From VRUE01 sp963697695 (lineage in GTDB: Bacteria > Actinomycetota > Thermoleophilia > Solirubrobacterales > 70-9): DNA of 64,000 nucleotides. Positions within the stretch are counted from its first letter, which is position 1. Every line of letters begins with the position of its first letter. This document shows positions 26,578 to 35,793 of the stretch, one piece after another. The DNA is taken from the NCBI GenBank assembly GCA_963697695.1, contig OY969094.1, forward strand, positions 2,170,001 through 2,234,000, read 5' to 3'. The notes beneath the pieces are model-generated. The model saw only the letters and a program-made list of their open reading frames with translations, was not told where the DNA came from and did no database searches. Made by a program: the position numbers and the translations under genes.

Positions 26578-28896
26578 GTGCGAATTGCACTCGTCTCGCC
26601 ATATTCCTGGAGCTACCAGGGCGGCGTGAACCGGCACGTGGAGGCGCTCGCCGAGGAGTTCCTTGGTCGCGGCCATCACGTCCGTGTGCTCGCTCCCTTC
26701 GACCCACCCGACCGTTGGAGCCGGGTGCTGCATCGTGCCGATCCCGAACGGCGTGAGGCCCCGGACTACTTGATCCCCCTTGGCCGCACGGCAGGCTTCT
26801 CCGCCAACGGGGCGGTTTCCAACCTCGCGCCGTTCCCGGCCGGTGGCGTGCTCGCCCCGCGTCGCGAGCTACGCCAGGGCAACTACGACGTGATCCACAT
26901 CCACGAGCCGGTCGTTCCCCTGGTCGGCTGGAACGCCGCACTCGGCGCTCGCGTCCCGGCTGTCGGCACCTTCCATGCTTACTCGACCAAGGCGATTCCG
27001 AACCACATCGCCAATTCACTCGGCTCGAGGCGCGTCTTCAACCGTCTCTCTGCGCGGATCGCCGTCTCCGAGGCGGCGGCCTGGACCGGTCGGCGCTGGT
27101 ATGGCGGTCGCTACGAGATCGTTCCCAACGGGGTCGATGTCGCTGCTGCGCCCAGCGGCCCAAAGCCCGCAGCCGAAGAGCTGCGGGTCCTCTTCGTCGG
27201 GCGCCCCGAGGAGCGCAAGGGGCTGCCGGTCCTGCTCAGCGCTTTCGGCGCCCTGGTCGAGCACGTGCCAAGCCGGCTGACCGTGATCGGCGCCGAGCGC
27301 GAGGACGTGCTGCGCTATCTGGCCGATCCCGAGACGATGCGCTGGATCGACGTCCGCGGCCGGGTCTCCGGCGACGCTCTCTGGCGCTCCCTGCACGAGG
27401 CCGACGTTCTCTGCGCCCCGTCGCTCTCGGGGGAGAGCTTCGGCATGGTCCTGACCGAGGCATTTGCCGCTGGGACCCCGGCGATCGCCTCGGCCATCGC
27501 CGGCTACAGCGACGTCGTCACGGACGGCGTCGACGGGGTACTGGTTCCCCCGGCCGATCCCCAGCGGTTGGCGGAAGAGCTGCAGCGCGCCCACCTCGAG
27601 CCGGAGCGGCTGGCCGCGATGGGGGCGGCAGCGAGACACAGCGCCGAGCGATACGCCTGGCCCCGAGTTGCCGACCAGGTGACCGGCGTCTACGAAAAAG
27701 CGATAGAGGCACCTGAGCCGAGCGGCGTCCTCCAGCAGGTCGGCCACTGGGCCGGTGTGAGGCCGGCCGACGGCCTTCCCCCGCGTCCTGCGCAGCGGCT
27801 GCCCTCGCTCGATCCGCCTCTCGCCACCGGCGGAACGAGGGGACGCAAGCTCGCCCGCAGGATCGGGCTAGGGGTCGCGGGCATCGCGGGGGTCGGCCTG
27901 ACGGCTCTGGCGGCACAGAAGATCGGCGTCGACAACGTCGTTGCCAGCATCGTTCGCTCCGATGCCACCTGGGTCCTGGTGGCCTGCGCGCTGATGGCCC
28001 TTTCCCTCTTCTTCCGCGCGGCCTCCTGGTACTGGATCGTGCGGGCGGCGCTTCCCAACCGCCCGGTGCGCCGCCGCGACGTCACCTCGGCGACGATGAT
28101 CGGGGTGCTGATGTCGGCAACGCTGCCGGCCCGCCTGGGTGAGCCGGCGCGGGCGATGTCGCTTGCGCGTCGGATCGGCAGGATGCGCGAGACCTTCCCG
28201 GTGCTGCTTGGCACGCTCGTCTCGCAGACGCTGCTGAACATAGTTGCGTTGGCGCTGCTCGGCGTGATCATCGTCTCCACGACCGAACTTTTCCACTCCA
28301 GCACGGAGAAGCTCTTCGCCTTCAGTTTCGTGCCCCTGGCCTTGCTCCTCGTCGTGCTGTTGGCGCCGCCGTTGATGCGTCGCAACGGCAACGGCCGGCT
28401 GGCCCGGATCGGCTCGTTCATGCACCGGGCGCTGCTGCAGGTGCGTGCTGGATTGACCGTTTTCCGCAGCCCTCGCCGCGGGGCGGCTGCTTCGGCGGCG
28501 CAGCTCGGGGCTTGGGCGATTCAGCTGGCCGCCTGCTGGGCGCTGCTGGCGGCTCTTGGTCTGAGCGAGGCCGGTATCGGTGCTGCAGCAGCGGTTCTCT
28601 TCGCCGTCAATGTCACCGCGGTGGTGCCCGCCACTCCCTCGAATATCGGCGTCTTCCAGCTCGCTGTGATCAGCGTTCTGCACACGGGATTCGGTATCGG
28701 CACTGCCGATGCGCTCGCCTACGGTGTGATCCTGCAGGCGGTCGAGATCGCCACCGCGGTTGCGCTTGGTCTTCCCGCGCTGGTGCGGGAAGGTCTCACC
28801 TGGAGCGATCTACGGGTCCAGGCACTTTCCTCAACCCCAGTCCGGCTTGAGCCCAAGCCCCGCGCTCGCTCGGCGAGGCCTCGCGAGACGGTTTAG
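26578..28896 (+). CDS. GT4 glycosyltransferase fused to LPG-synthase-type (UPF0104) membrane domain
   Basis: A 772-aa fusion. Residues 1-375 are a GT-B glycosyltransferase of family GT4, PimA-like at the start (RIALVSPYSWSYQGGVNRHV). The donor site segment SGESFGMVLTEAFAAGTPAI contains the E-x7-E motif near 290, and LFVGRPEERKGLPVLL is near 205. Residues 430-745 form 7-8 transmembrane segments of the lysylphosphatidylglycerol synthase TM/flippase family (PF03706-like), with ATLPARLGEPAR and VPATPSNIGVFQ. The start is GTG 26578 (frame from TTG 26569); TACTCT lies 9 nt before it. The fusion suggests coupled glycosylation and membrane translocation of a lipid-linked product. Confidence 0.88.
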   Translation: MRIALVSPYSWSYQGGVNRHVEALAEEFLGRGHHVRVLAPFDPPDRWSRVLHRADPERREAPDYLIPLGRTAGFSANGAVSNLAPFPAGGVLAPRRELRQGNYDVIHIHEPVVPLVGWNAALGARVPAVGTFHAYSTKAIPNHIANSLGSRRVFNRLSARIAVSEAAAWTGRRWYGGRYEIVPNGVDVAAAPSGPKPAAEELRVLFVGRPEERKGLPVLLSAFGALVEHVPSRLTVIGAEREDVLRYLADPETMRWIDVRGRVSGDALWRSLHEADVLCAPSLSGESFGMVLTEAFAAGTPAIASAIAGYSDVVTDGVDGVLVPPADPQRLAEELQRAHLEPERLAAMGAAARHSAERYAWPRVADQVTGVYEKAIEAPEPSGVLQQVGHWAGVRPADGLPPRPAQRLPSLDPPLATGGTRGRKLARRIGLGVAGIAGVGLTALAAQKIGVDNVVASIVRSDATWVLVACALMALSLFFRAASWYWIVRAALPNRPVRRRDVTSATMIGVLMSATLPARLGEPARAMSLARRIGRMRETFPVLLGTLVSQTLLNIVALALLGVIIVSTTELFHSSTEKLFAFSFVPLALLLVVLLAPPLMRRNGNGRLARIGSFMHRALLQVRAGLTVFRSPRRGAAASAAQLGAWAIQLAACWALLAALGLSEAGIGAAAAVLFAVNVTAVVPATPSNIGVFQLAVISVLHTGFGIGTADALAYGVILQAVEIATAVALGLPALVREGLTWSDLRVQALSSTPVRLEPKPRARSARPRETV

Positions 28897-28998
28897 GTCG
28901 CTCCTGACAGTGGCGGGCGTCAGCCCGTTCCTTTGGATAGGGTGCATTGCGCTGACGGCGTACCAGTAAACAGCTTTCTATTTACCAAAATAAACTGG

Positions 28999-30015
28999 AT
29001 GCAAGCCGGAGGCACAACAACGGGCCGACTTCGCGCGGGTGGCTTAGTTCTTTCCCTCTTCGCTGCTCCGTTGAATGTGCCGATCCTGCGAGCTCATGTA
29101 GACGGGCCGCTGCGGCTGCCCGAGCTGCGCGAGCGGATGGGGGGAGCGGCGCAGACCACGCTCCGGGGGCATGTCGGCAATTTGCGAGGAATCGGTGCCC
29201 TCGAGAGGCACGTGCTCAGCGGTATGCCCTACACGGTCGAGAACGAATTGACTGATTTGGGCCGAGAGGTTCTCGCTGTGGCGGAGGTCGTCGAAGCATG
29301 GTTGGCCCAAGCTCCACAGGGATCGATCGCGCTTGGCAGCGAGCCCGCCAAGGGGGCTTTGAGGGCGCTGATCGGGGGCTGGGGGTCGACGATGCTGCGA
29401 GCTCTGGCTGCGCGTCCGCTCTCGCTCACCGAGCTCGCCAGCCTGATCGGAGGATTGAGCTATCCGGCAGTTGAGCGACGCCTCTCGGCGATGCGGGCCG
29501 CGCGTCAGGTCGAACGGCTGGGGGGAAGCGGGAACAGCACTCCCTACGCCGTTACCGACTGGGTGCGACAGGCCATCGCACCCCTGGCAGTGGCTGGGCG
29601 CTGTGAGTGCCGTTACCTGGCGGCGGAGTCCGATCCGCTCACCCGAATCGATATCGAGGCGGCCTTCCTGCTCGCCGTCCCTCTCGTTTCGCTCGCCGGC
29701 CAGGGAGGCGGGTCGTGCCTGCTGGGTGTTGACACTGGCGCTGTCGAGCCCGGTGAGGACAAAAGCCGCCTCGCAGGGGCGAGGGTGGTGGTCGAGAAGG
29801 GGGAGGTCACGTCGTGCGTCTCCCGGCTCGAGCGTAATCCCCGTACCTGGGCGCTTGGGACCGTCAGTACATGGCTCGACGCTCTGGTCGAATGCCGGCT
29901 GGAGCGATTGCGAATCGGCGGCGAGGATCCAGACCTTGTGCGGGAGCTTGTCACGGGCCTTCATGGCGCACTCTTTGGTTCCGAGAAGTCGGGACAGCCA
30001 GATCCCGCTCGCTGA
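28999..30015 (+). CDS. Tandem winged-helix transcriptional regulator
   Basis: A 338-aa protein with two HxlR/ArsR-like winged helices: residues 12-95 (LNVPILRAHVDGPLRLPELR, then TTLRGHVGNLRGIGALE) and residues 120-200 (STMLRALAARPLSLTELASL, then SYPAVERRLSAMRAARQV). The C-terminal 140 residues are an unassigned mixed alpha/beta domain. ATG 28999 was chosen because the upstream in-frame part to 28933 is compositionally different. An inverted repeat GTAAA-N10-TTTAC lies about 12-32 nt upstream of the ATG and could be an autoregulatory site. The upstream region is unusually AT-rich for this genome. Confidence 0.75.
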   Translation: MQAGGTTTGRLRAGGLVLSLFAAPLNVPILRAHVDGPLRLPELRERMGGAAQTTLRGHVGNLRGIGALERHVLSGMPYTVENELTDLGREVLAVAEVVEAWLAQAPQGSIALGSEPAKGALRALIGGWGSTMLRALAARPLSLTELASLIGGLSYPAVERRLSAMRAARQVERLGGSGNSTPYAVTDWVRQAIAPLAVAGRCECRYLAAESDPLTRIDIEAAFLLAVPLVSLAGQGGGSCLLGVDTGAVEPGEDKSRLAGARVVVEKGEVTSCVSRLERNPRTWALGTVSTWLDALVECRLERLRIGGEDPDLVRELVTGLHGALFGSEKSGQPDPAR

Positions 30016-30379
30016 AAAAATATATTCAAGTAGTCACTAATTACTTGCTGCGCTGGGGTGTGCCTCGGCGGATCGGGTTGCGCCGAAATGCGCGCGTGAT
30101 AATTCGTCTTGCTGGAATTTGCAGGGAAGAAGAGCTGCTTCTTCTCACATAAAAAATCTTTCGCAATCTTGAGTGCTGTGAATCTCTTGACCAAATACAT
30201 GAGGGCGTGTTAGCAATACGTCGAGCTGACGAACACGCCAGTACTACATAGGCGTTTGGTCCGCTCCAAAACTCACGGCGGTGGCCCGGTTCGGTCCTTT
30301 CCCATGGGGATCGATTTCCTCTCCGGCCGTGTAAAGGTCGACCCCCTACACGTCAGCAAGGGGGCGAGCGGCGGTAGCG

Positions 30380-30405
30380 GGGGGCGGGGCTGTGGCCCCG
30401 CCCCC
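30380..30405. terminator. GC-rich hairpin
   Basis: GGGGGCGGGG and CCCCGCCCCC form a 10-bp stem extended by one C-G pair around a TGTG loop. There is no U-run; it may terminate or stabilise transcripts from either side. Confidence 0.4.
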
Positions 30406-30469
30406 GCCCGCGGCGTATCTGAACGCTTTGAGCAGGGCGCGGGAATGACATACGGCTCCAGCAGATGTC

Positions 30470-30502
30470 GCGCCGGGGTCCCAGTGAGAAGGACCCCGGC
30501 GC
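30470..30502. terminator. 12-bp GC-rich hairpin
   Basis: GCGCCGGGGTCC (30470-30481) and GGACCCCGGCGC (30491-30502) are a perfect inverted repeat with a 9-nt loop. It could be a factor-assisted terminator or part of an ncRNA. Confidence 0.4.
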
Positions 30503-30615
30503 TAACCGTAACTCAATGCCCGCAGGGGATTAACCCAACGGGCAGTGCGATCATAGAGTGTGGGTTCTGATCTTTCCAGTTTGGAGGCAAATTTTGACCC
30601 AATTTGCGACTGTGG

Positions 30616-33600
30616 TCACGCAGTCAAAACGCCTCCCCGCTCGGTACCGGCGATCAACTCGTCGGGGGTCTTATCCGAGGGAATAAAGCCCGATTTCATC
30701 CCGAAGTAAACGGCCTGGGGGTGGTGGGCGACGATCGCGACAGTCGACTGCTCAGGCATTACCGCGTAGCCACCGGACAAGGTCATGCCGATCTTTTCGA
30801 GATCGAGGAGGCGCCAGACCTTCTCGTGCTCGGACTGATCGGGGCAGGCGGGGTATCCCCATGAGTAACGGCGGCCCTGGTCCAGCGGGATGTCGAGATC
30901 CCGGCGCGCTTCCGAGTGCAGCCACTCCGCCAATCCCTCTGCCGCCTGCACGCCCAGTCCATGCACGAAGAGCTGTTCGGCGAACTCTCCTTCCCGCTCG
31001 AGCTTCTCGATCAGCTCGGTCACCTGGGGGCCGACGGTGACCCCCTGGAGGGCAACGACGTCCCGCTCGCCGGAGTCGAGTGGCCGGAAGAAATCGCTGA
31101 GGCAGATACGGTCATGCTTGGGCTGGCGGGGGAAGACGAGGCGCTCGACCTCGCGCTCGTGATCCTCGGGATCGAAGACCACCACCTCGTTGCCGTCTGA
31201 GGCACAGGGGAAGTAGCCGAGTCGGGCTCGGGGACGTAGGTAGTCCTGCTCACCCCACATCCGCTCCAGGCGCGCCGCGAAGCCCTCTTCCGTGTCGGTG
31301 CCCTCGACCAGATCGCGCCAGGCCTCGCCCTTGACGCCACGCCCACCCCAATGCAGCTTGAAGAGAACGTGGCGGTCCAGGTAGGGGAAGACGTCGGTGA
31401 GGTCAGGCTCGATCTCGCGAACCCCCCAGAAGGGCGGCTCCGGAATCGGCACATCGGTGCGCGCGCCTGAACGGGTGCTGCTGTCGGTGGTCGGCGGTCC
31501 GTCGTCGACCACGGCCGGCTTCTCGCGCAGCTGCTGCGCCTCGGCGCGAATGCGCTCCACCAGTGCCTCGCGGGCCGGCTCATCGACAAGAGCATCCATC
31601 GTGTCCAACCCTTGAAAGGCGTCCTTGCAATAGAAGACGCCGGGCTCGTAGACCTCGTCGGACTCCTTCCCCTTCGGGTAGAGCGTGCGGCGCCCGAAGT
31701 CGCGGTTGATCGCCGCGCCACCGATCAGCACCGGGAACTCGAGTCCCCGCTGGTGAAGCTCCTGAACGCAGATGGGCATCTGCTTGGAGGTTGAGACGAG
31801 CAGGGCGGAGAGCCCGATTGCGTCGGCCTTGTTCTCGATCGCGGCCTCGATGATCGTGTCGACCGGGACCTGCTTGCCCAGGTCGATCACCGTGTAGCCG
31901 TTGTTGGTGAGGATCGTGTTGACCAGCGACTTGCCGATGTCGTGGACGTCGCCGAAGACGGTGGCGATCACTACCTTGCCCTTGGTGTGGCCCTCGATCC
32001 GGTCGAGGTAGTTCTCCAGCTGGGCGACGGCGCGCTTCATCACTTCCGCCGACTGCAGGACGAAGGGCAGGATCAGTTCGCCGGCCCCGAACTTGTCGCC
32101 GACCTCCTTCATCGCCGGCAGCAGCACCTCGTTCAGGGTGGGGACGGCGCCGATCTTCTCGACCGAGCGGTCGATCCACTCCTCGACGCCATCCTTCTTG
32201 CGGCGCAGGACGTGCCAGTGCAGGGCCTCCTCCGGCTCCATGCCCTCGGTTGGATCGGCGGCCTCGCTCTCGGCCTCTTCGCCCTTCGACTCGAAGTGGC
32301 CGATGAAGCGCTCCAGCGCATCCTCGCGCCGGTTGAAGACGAGGTCGTCAGTCAGCTCGCGCTCCTCGTCGGGGATCTCGCTGTAGGGCGTGATGTGGTT
32401 GGGGTTGACCATCGCCAGGTCGAGCCCCGCCTCGACGCAGTGGTGGAGGAAGACCGAGTTGAGGACGGCTCGTGGGCGTGGCGAGACGCCGAAGGAGACG
32501 TTGGAGACGCCGAGCGAGGTCTTCACGCCTGGGATCTCCGCCTTGATCCGGCGGATACCCTCGATCGTCTCCACCGCCGAGGGCTTCCACTCATCGTCGC
32601 CCGTGGTCAGGGTGAACGTGAGCGCGTCGAAGATCAGTGCCTCGGGGTCGAGGCCGTGCTCGCCGCAGGCGAGGTCACGAAGCCGTTCGGCGATCTCCAC
32701 CTTGCGCGCCGCCGTCTTCGCCATCCCGACCTCGTCGATCGTCAGGGCGATCAGCGCCGCGCCGTGGGCCTTCGCCAGCGGCACGACCACGTCTGCCTTG
32801 TCGCGACCCGCCTCGAGGTTGATCGAGTTGACGATTGCCCGCCCCGGGATCTGCTCCAGCGCGGCGCGGATCACCTCCGGCTCGGTCGAGTCGACCTGAA
32901 TCGGTGAGGGCTGGGTCAACGAGATCCGCTTCACCACAGCGCCCATCTGCTCATCCTCGTCCTGGCGCTCGGTCAGCGCGACGCAGACGTCGAGCACGTG
33001 GGCACCGCCTTCGACCTGGTCTTCGGCGACCTGGACCAGGCCGTCGTAGTCGTCGGAGAGCAGCAGCTCCTTGGCCTTGCGCGAGCCTTGCGAATTGACC
33101 CGCTCGCCGACCAGGGTCGGCCGCGGTTCCTGCACGAGCGGGGTGGAGGTCATCATCGAGGACACCTCGATCGGCCCGGGGGCGGGTCGTGCGCCGGGCT
33201 CTCGCTCGCCGACTCGCTCGCGGATCGCCCGGATGTGCTCCGGCGTCGTCCCGCAGCAGCCGCCGACGATGTCGACGCCATAGCGCTCGACGAACTCGCC
33301 CAGCGTCGCCGCCAGCGGCTCGGGCTCTTCGGGGAAGATCGTCTCGCCGTCGGGCCCTTGCAGCGGCAGGCCCGCATTGGGAATGCAGTGGACGGGCAGC
33401 GGGCTGTTCTCGCCCAGGAAGCGGATCGCGTCGCGCATGTCCTCTGGACCGGTCGAGCAGTTGAGCCCGATCACGTCGACCTCGAGCGCGGTCAGCGTCG
33501 TCAGCACCGCCTGGATGTCGGTGCCGAGCAGCATCTTGCCGCCCTGGGGGAGCAGCGAGACGCTGGTCTGGATCGGCAGCTTGCGCCCGGTCGCAGCGAA

Positions 33601-34131
33601 TGCCTCGCGGGCGCCGAAGATCGCCGCCTTCACCTCGAGGATGTCCTGGGCGGTCTCGATGATGATCAGGTCGGCGCCGCCTTCGACCAGGCCGCGCGCC
33701 TGTTCGGCGAAGACCTCGACCAGCTTGCCGAAGGAGATGTCTCCCAGGGTGGGGTCGGTAGAGGCGGGCAGGAAGCCGGTCGGCCCAATCGAGCCGGCGA
33801 CGAAGTGCTCCTCACCCGCTGCCTTGCGGGCGATCTGCGCAGCTTTCGTGTTGATCTCGAGCGTGTGCTCGCCCAGGCCCCACTCGTCGAGCTTCAGCCG
33901 CGAGCCCTGGAAGGTGTCGGTCTCGACCACCTCGGCACCGGCCTCGAGCATCGAGCTGTGCACGCCCTCGATCACGTCCGGGCGGTTGAGCACGAGCGCC
34001 TCGTGACACTTTCCCTCGAGGCCGCCATAGTCGGCCTGGGTCAGGTCGAACTGCTCCAGGGTCGCGCCCATGCCACCGTCGAAGACGACGATGCGCTCAT
34101 GGGTTGCGGCTATGTAGTCACGCTCGGCCAT
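30616..34131 (-). CDS. metH: Cobalamin-dependent methionine synthase
   Basis: A 1171-aa four-module enzyme transferring methyl from methyltetrahydrofolate through B12 to homocysteine. Module 1 (1-305) binds homocysteine and Zn through GLNCSTGPE and GGCCGTTPEH. Module 2 (335-600) is the pterin-binding barrel (LVGERVNSQGSRKAKE). Module 3 (640-870) is the cap plus cobalamin domain with the DVHDIGKS motif, whose His ligates cobalt, and LLVSTSKQMP. Module 4 (900-1171) is the AdoMet reactivation domain (WGYPACPDQSEHEK, LSGGYAVMPEQS). It is complete and of normal length. TAGCCT at 34139-34144 ends 7 nt before the ATG. No cobalamin riboswitch is seen in the 36-nt gap upstream. Confidence 0.96.
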   Translation of the reverse strand: MAERDYIAATHERIVVFDGGMGATLEQFDLTQADYGGLEGKCHEALVLNRPDVIEGVHSSMLEAGAEVVETDTFQGSRLKLDEWGLGEHTLEINTKAAQIARKAAGEEHFVAGSIGPTGFLPASTDPTLGDISFGKLVEVFAEQARGLVEGGADLIIIETAQDILEVKAAIFGAREAFAATGRKLPIQTSVSLLPQGGKMLLGTDIQAVLTTLTALEVDVIGLNCSTGPEDMRDAIRFLGENSPLPVHCIPNAGLPLQGPDGETIFPEEPEPLAATLGEFVERYGVDIVGGCCGTTPEHIRAIRERVGEREPGARPAPGPIEVSSMMTSTPLVQEPRPTLVGERVNSQGSRKAKELLLSDDYDGLVQVAEDQVEGGAHVLDVCVALTERQDEDEQMGAVVKRISLTQPSPIQVDSTEPEVIRAALEQIPGRAIVNSINLEAGRDKADVVVPLAKAHGAALIALTIDEVGMAKTAARKVEIAERLRDLACGEHGLDPEALIFDALTFTLTTGDDEWKPSAVETIEGIRRIKAEIPGVKTSLGVSNVSFGVSPRPRAVLNSVFLHHCVEAGLDLAMVNPNHITPYSEIPDEERELTDDLVFNRREDALERFIGHFESKGEEAESEAADPTEGMEPEEALHWHVLRRKKDGVEEWIDRSVEKIGAVPTLNEVLLPAMKEVGDKFGAGELILPFVLQSAEVMKRAVAQLENYLDRIEGHTKGKVVIATVFGDVHDIGKSLVNTILTNNGYTVIDLGKQVPVDTIIEAAIENKADAIGLSALLVSTSKQMPICVQELHQRGLEFPVLIGGAAINRDFGRRTLYPKGKESDEVYEPGVFYCKDAFQGLDTMDALVDEPAREALVERIRAEAQQLREKPAVVDDGPPTTDSSTRSGARTDVPIPEPPFWGVREIEPDLTDVFPYLDRHVLFKLHWGGRGVKGEAWRDLVEGTDTEEGFAARLERMWGEQDYLRPRARLGYFPCASDGNEVVVFDPEDHEREVERLVFPRQPKHDRICLSDFFRPLDSGERDVVALQGVTVGPQVTELIEKLEREGEFAEQLFVHGLGVQAAEGLAEWLHSEARRDLDIPLDQGRRYSWGYPACPDQSEHEKVWRLLDLEKIGMTLSGGYAVMPEQSTVAIVAHHPQAVYFGMKSGFIPSDKTPDELIAGTERGGVLTA

Positions 34132-34138
34132 CCAGGAG

Positions 34139-34144
34139 AGGCTA
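34139..34144 (-). promoter_or_regulatory. Putative -10 box (TAGCCT) for metH
   Basis: TAGCCT on the minus strand ends 7 nt before the metH ATG. This gives metH a possible leaderless promoter of its own just after the aldehyde dehydrogenase gene. Confidence 0.45.
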
Positions 34145-34167
34145 CCGAGCGGTCTTCGGAGCGCGTC

Positions 34168-35745
34168 TCAGCCGCGCATGCCGAAGCGGCGCTTCATGTC
34201 CCGCGCGTTGAAAGCCTGCGCGATCCGAGTGACCAGACCGCGGCGGGCTTTGCTGTAGGGGTACCAGGTGGGCTCGCGCTTGCCGCCGAAGCGGGTGATC
34301 ACCACAGACTCGGACCGGCAGTACTTCTTGATTCCCGGTTCGCCGTGGCGATAGCCGATCCCCGACTCCTTCCAGCCCCCCATCGGAACGTCCATCGCGG
34401 CGTAATTGACGATCACGTCGTTGACGTTGACGGCGCCGCACTCGACTCGGCGGGCGACTCGCTCAGCTCGCTCACCCTTCCCGAATACCGACCCCGAGAG
34501 CCCGTAACGGGTGTCGTTGGCGAGGCGCACCGCCTCCTCTGAGTCGCGTACCTTCATCACGCCGACGACAGGCCCAAAGGTCTCGTCGCGCATCACCTTC
34601 ATCGAGTGGTCTACGTCGACCAGCACGGTCGGTTCGAAGTAGTCCCCGGGGCCGGCCACCGGCTTACCGCCGGTCAGCGCCTTGGCGCCGTTGGCGAGCG
34701 CGTCGTTGACCTGCTCCTCGATGATCGCGGTCTGGTTCGGCGAGGTCATCGCGCCGACGTCCTTGCCGAAGCCGCGACCGTCCGCGCCCTGGCGCAGCTT
34801 GCCGACCTCTGCCGTCAGCTTGGCGACGAAGGCGTCATAGGCGGGCTCCTCCACATAGATCCGCTCGACCGACATGCAGACCTGTCCCGAGTTGTACATC
34901 CCGCCCCATGTCGCGGCGTTGGCCGCGCGCTCGAGATCGGCGTCGGAGAGCACGATCATCGGGTCCTTGCCGCCGAGCTCGAGGCTGACGGGGGTGAGTG
35001 TCTCGGCGGCCCGTGCCATCACCTTGCGGCCGGTGCGATCGGAGCCTGTGAACTGGACGAAGTCCGCCCCGTCGATCAGGGCGCCACCGGTATCGCCCAG
35101 CCCCTGCACGCAGTCGAATACGTCGGGCCCGCCGATCTCGTCCTTCCAGGCCTGGACCACTTCGGCGACTCCCAGCGGGGTGAACTCCGAGGGCTTGATC
35201 ACCACGGCAGCGCCCGCTTGCAGTGCGGGGATCGCGTCGCCGAGGGCAAGGACGAGCGGAAAGTTCCAGGGACTGATGATCCCGACCACGGGATGGGGCC
35301 GGTACTGGATACGCAGCTTCTTCGAGGCAAGCAGGGGGCTGTGGGGCCGGACGCTCTCCTCGCCGATGAACCTGGCCGCCTTGGTCCCGTAGAAGTTGAT
35401 CAGGTCGGCGAGGTAGATCGGCTCGATCGCGGCGTCGCCGCGCACCTTGCCGGTCTCGGCCTGCATCTTGTCGAGCACCTGCTGCTGGTTGTCGAGCAGC
35501 CAGTCACGCAGCTTGCCCAGCCAGTGGTAGCGGCCCTCGATGCCCATCGCCTCCCACTCGGGCTGGTTGGCGCGGATGCGGGCAACGGTCTCGGCGACAG
35601 CCTGGGGAGAGTCGACCGGGACGCTGGCGATCGTCTCGCCGGTCGCCGGGTTGTGAACGTCGAAGTGGTCGGGGTTGCCGGCGCCGTTGGCACCGTTCGC
35701 CGCGTTGATCGCTTCCGTGCTCGTCTCGACGGTGCCGCTCTCCAC
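34168..35745 (-). CDS. NAD(P)-dependent aldehyde dehydrogenase
   Basis: A 525-aa aldehyde dehydrogenase, close to the succinate-semialdehyde dehydrogenase group. Conserved parts are ISPWNFPLVLALGDAIPALQ, the FTGSDRTGRKV cofactor loop, the general-base Glu in LELGGKDP, and the nucleophilic Cys in YNSGQVCMSVER. The start is placed at GTG 35745 because GGGAGG lies 5 nt upstream; the frame is open to a TTG at 35784, which would cover the operator. The palindrome at 35770 sits 25 nt before the start and matches one in front of the nitrilase-TetR operon, which suggests co-regulation. Confidence 0.93.
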   Translation of the reverse strand: MESGTVETSTEAINAANGANGAGNPDHFDVHNPATGETIASVPVDSPQAVAETVARIRANQPEWEAMGIEGRYHWLGKLRDWLLDNQQQVLDKMQAETGKVRGDAAIEPIYLADLINFYGTKAARFIGEESVRPHSPLLASKKLRIQYRPHPVVGIISPWNFPLVLALGDAIPALQAGAAVVIKPSEFTPLGVAEVVQAWKDEIGGPDVFDCVQGLGDTGGALIDGADFVQFTGSDRTGRKVMARAAETLTPVSLELGGKDPMIVLSDADLERAANAATWGGMYNSGQVCMSVERIYVEEPAYDAFVAKLTAEVGKLRQGADGRGFGKDVGAMTSPNQTAIIEEQVNDALANGAKALTGGKPVAGPGDYFEPTVLVDVDHSMKVMRDETFGPVVGVMKVRDSEEAVRLANDTRYGLSGSVFGKGERAERVARRVECGAVNVNDVIVNYAAMDVPMGGWKESGIGYRHGEPGIKKYCRSESVVITRFGGKREPTWYPYSKARRGLVTRIAQAFNARDMKRRFGMRG

Positions 35746-35769
35746 TGGAACCTCCCTCGTTGCCCTCTT

Positions 35770-35783
35770 TGGCTGGTCAGCCA
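35770..35783. promoter_or_regulatory. Candidate TetR operator upstream of the aldehyde dehydrogenase
   Basis: TGGCTG-GT-CAGCCA is a perfect 6-bp inverted repeat with a GT centre, 24 nt upstream of the start codon. It differs from the 17290 palindrome at one symmetric pair only, and its distance to the start is nearly the same. Confidence 0.55.
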
Positions 35784-35793
35784 ACTTTAGCCG

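Larger units (their letters stand above)
30016..30615. other. Gene-free 600-nt region with several hairpins
   Basis: No credible gene. The first 170 nt are AT-rich. Hairpins: GAAGAAG/CTTCTTC (30126-30144); GCGTGTT/AACACGC with an inner CGTC/GACG (30205-30238); CGTGTA/TACACG (30328-30352); GGGGGCGGGG/CCCCGCCCCC (30380-30405); GCGCCGGGGTCC/GGACCCCGGCGC with a 9-nt loop (30470-30502). At the metH end GCAAATT/AATTTGC (30587-30607) and GACTG/CAGTC (30608-30625) are enclosed by GGAGGC/GCCTCC (30583-30636), a three-way-junction layout. This could be an unrecognised ncRNA, several terminators or a decayed mobile element. Confidence 0.5.

Noticed and set aside
34132..34167. Cobalamin riboswitch upstream of metH
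   Set aside because: Only 36 nt separate metH from the preceding gene, and no B12-box sequence is present.
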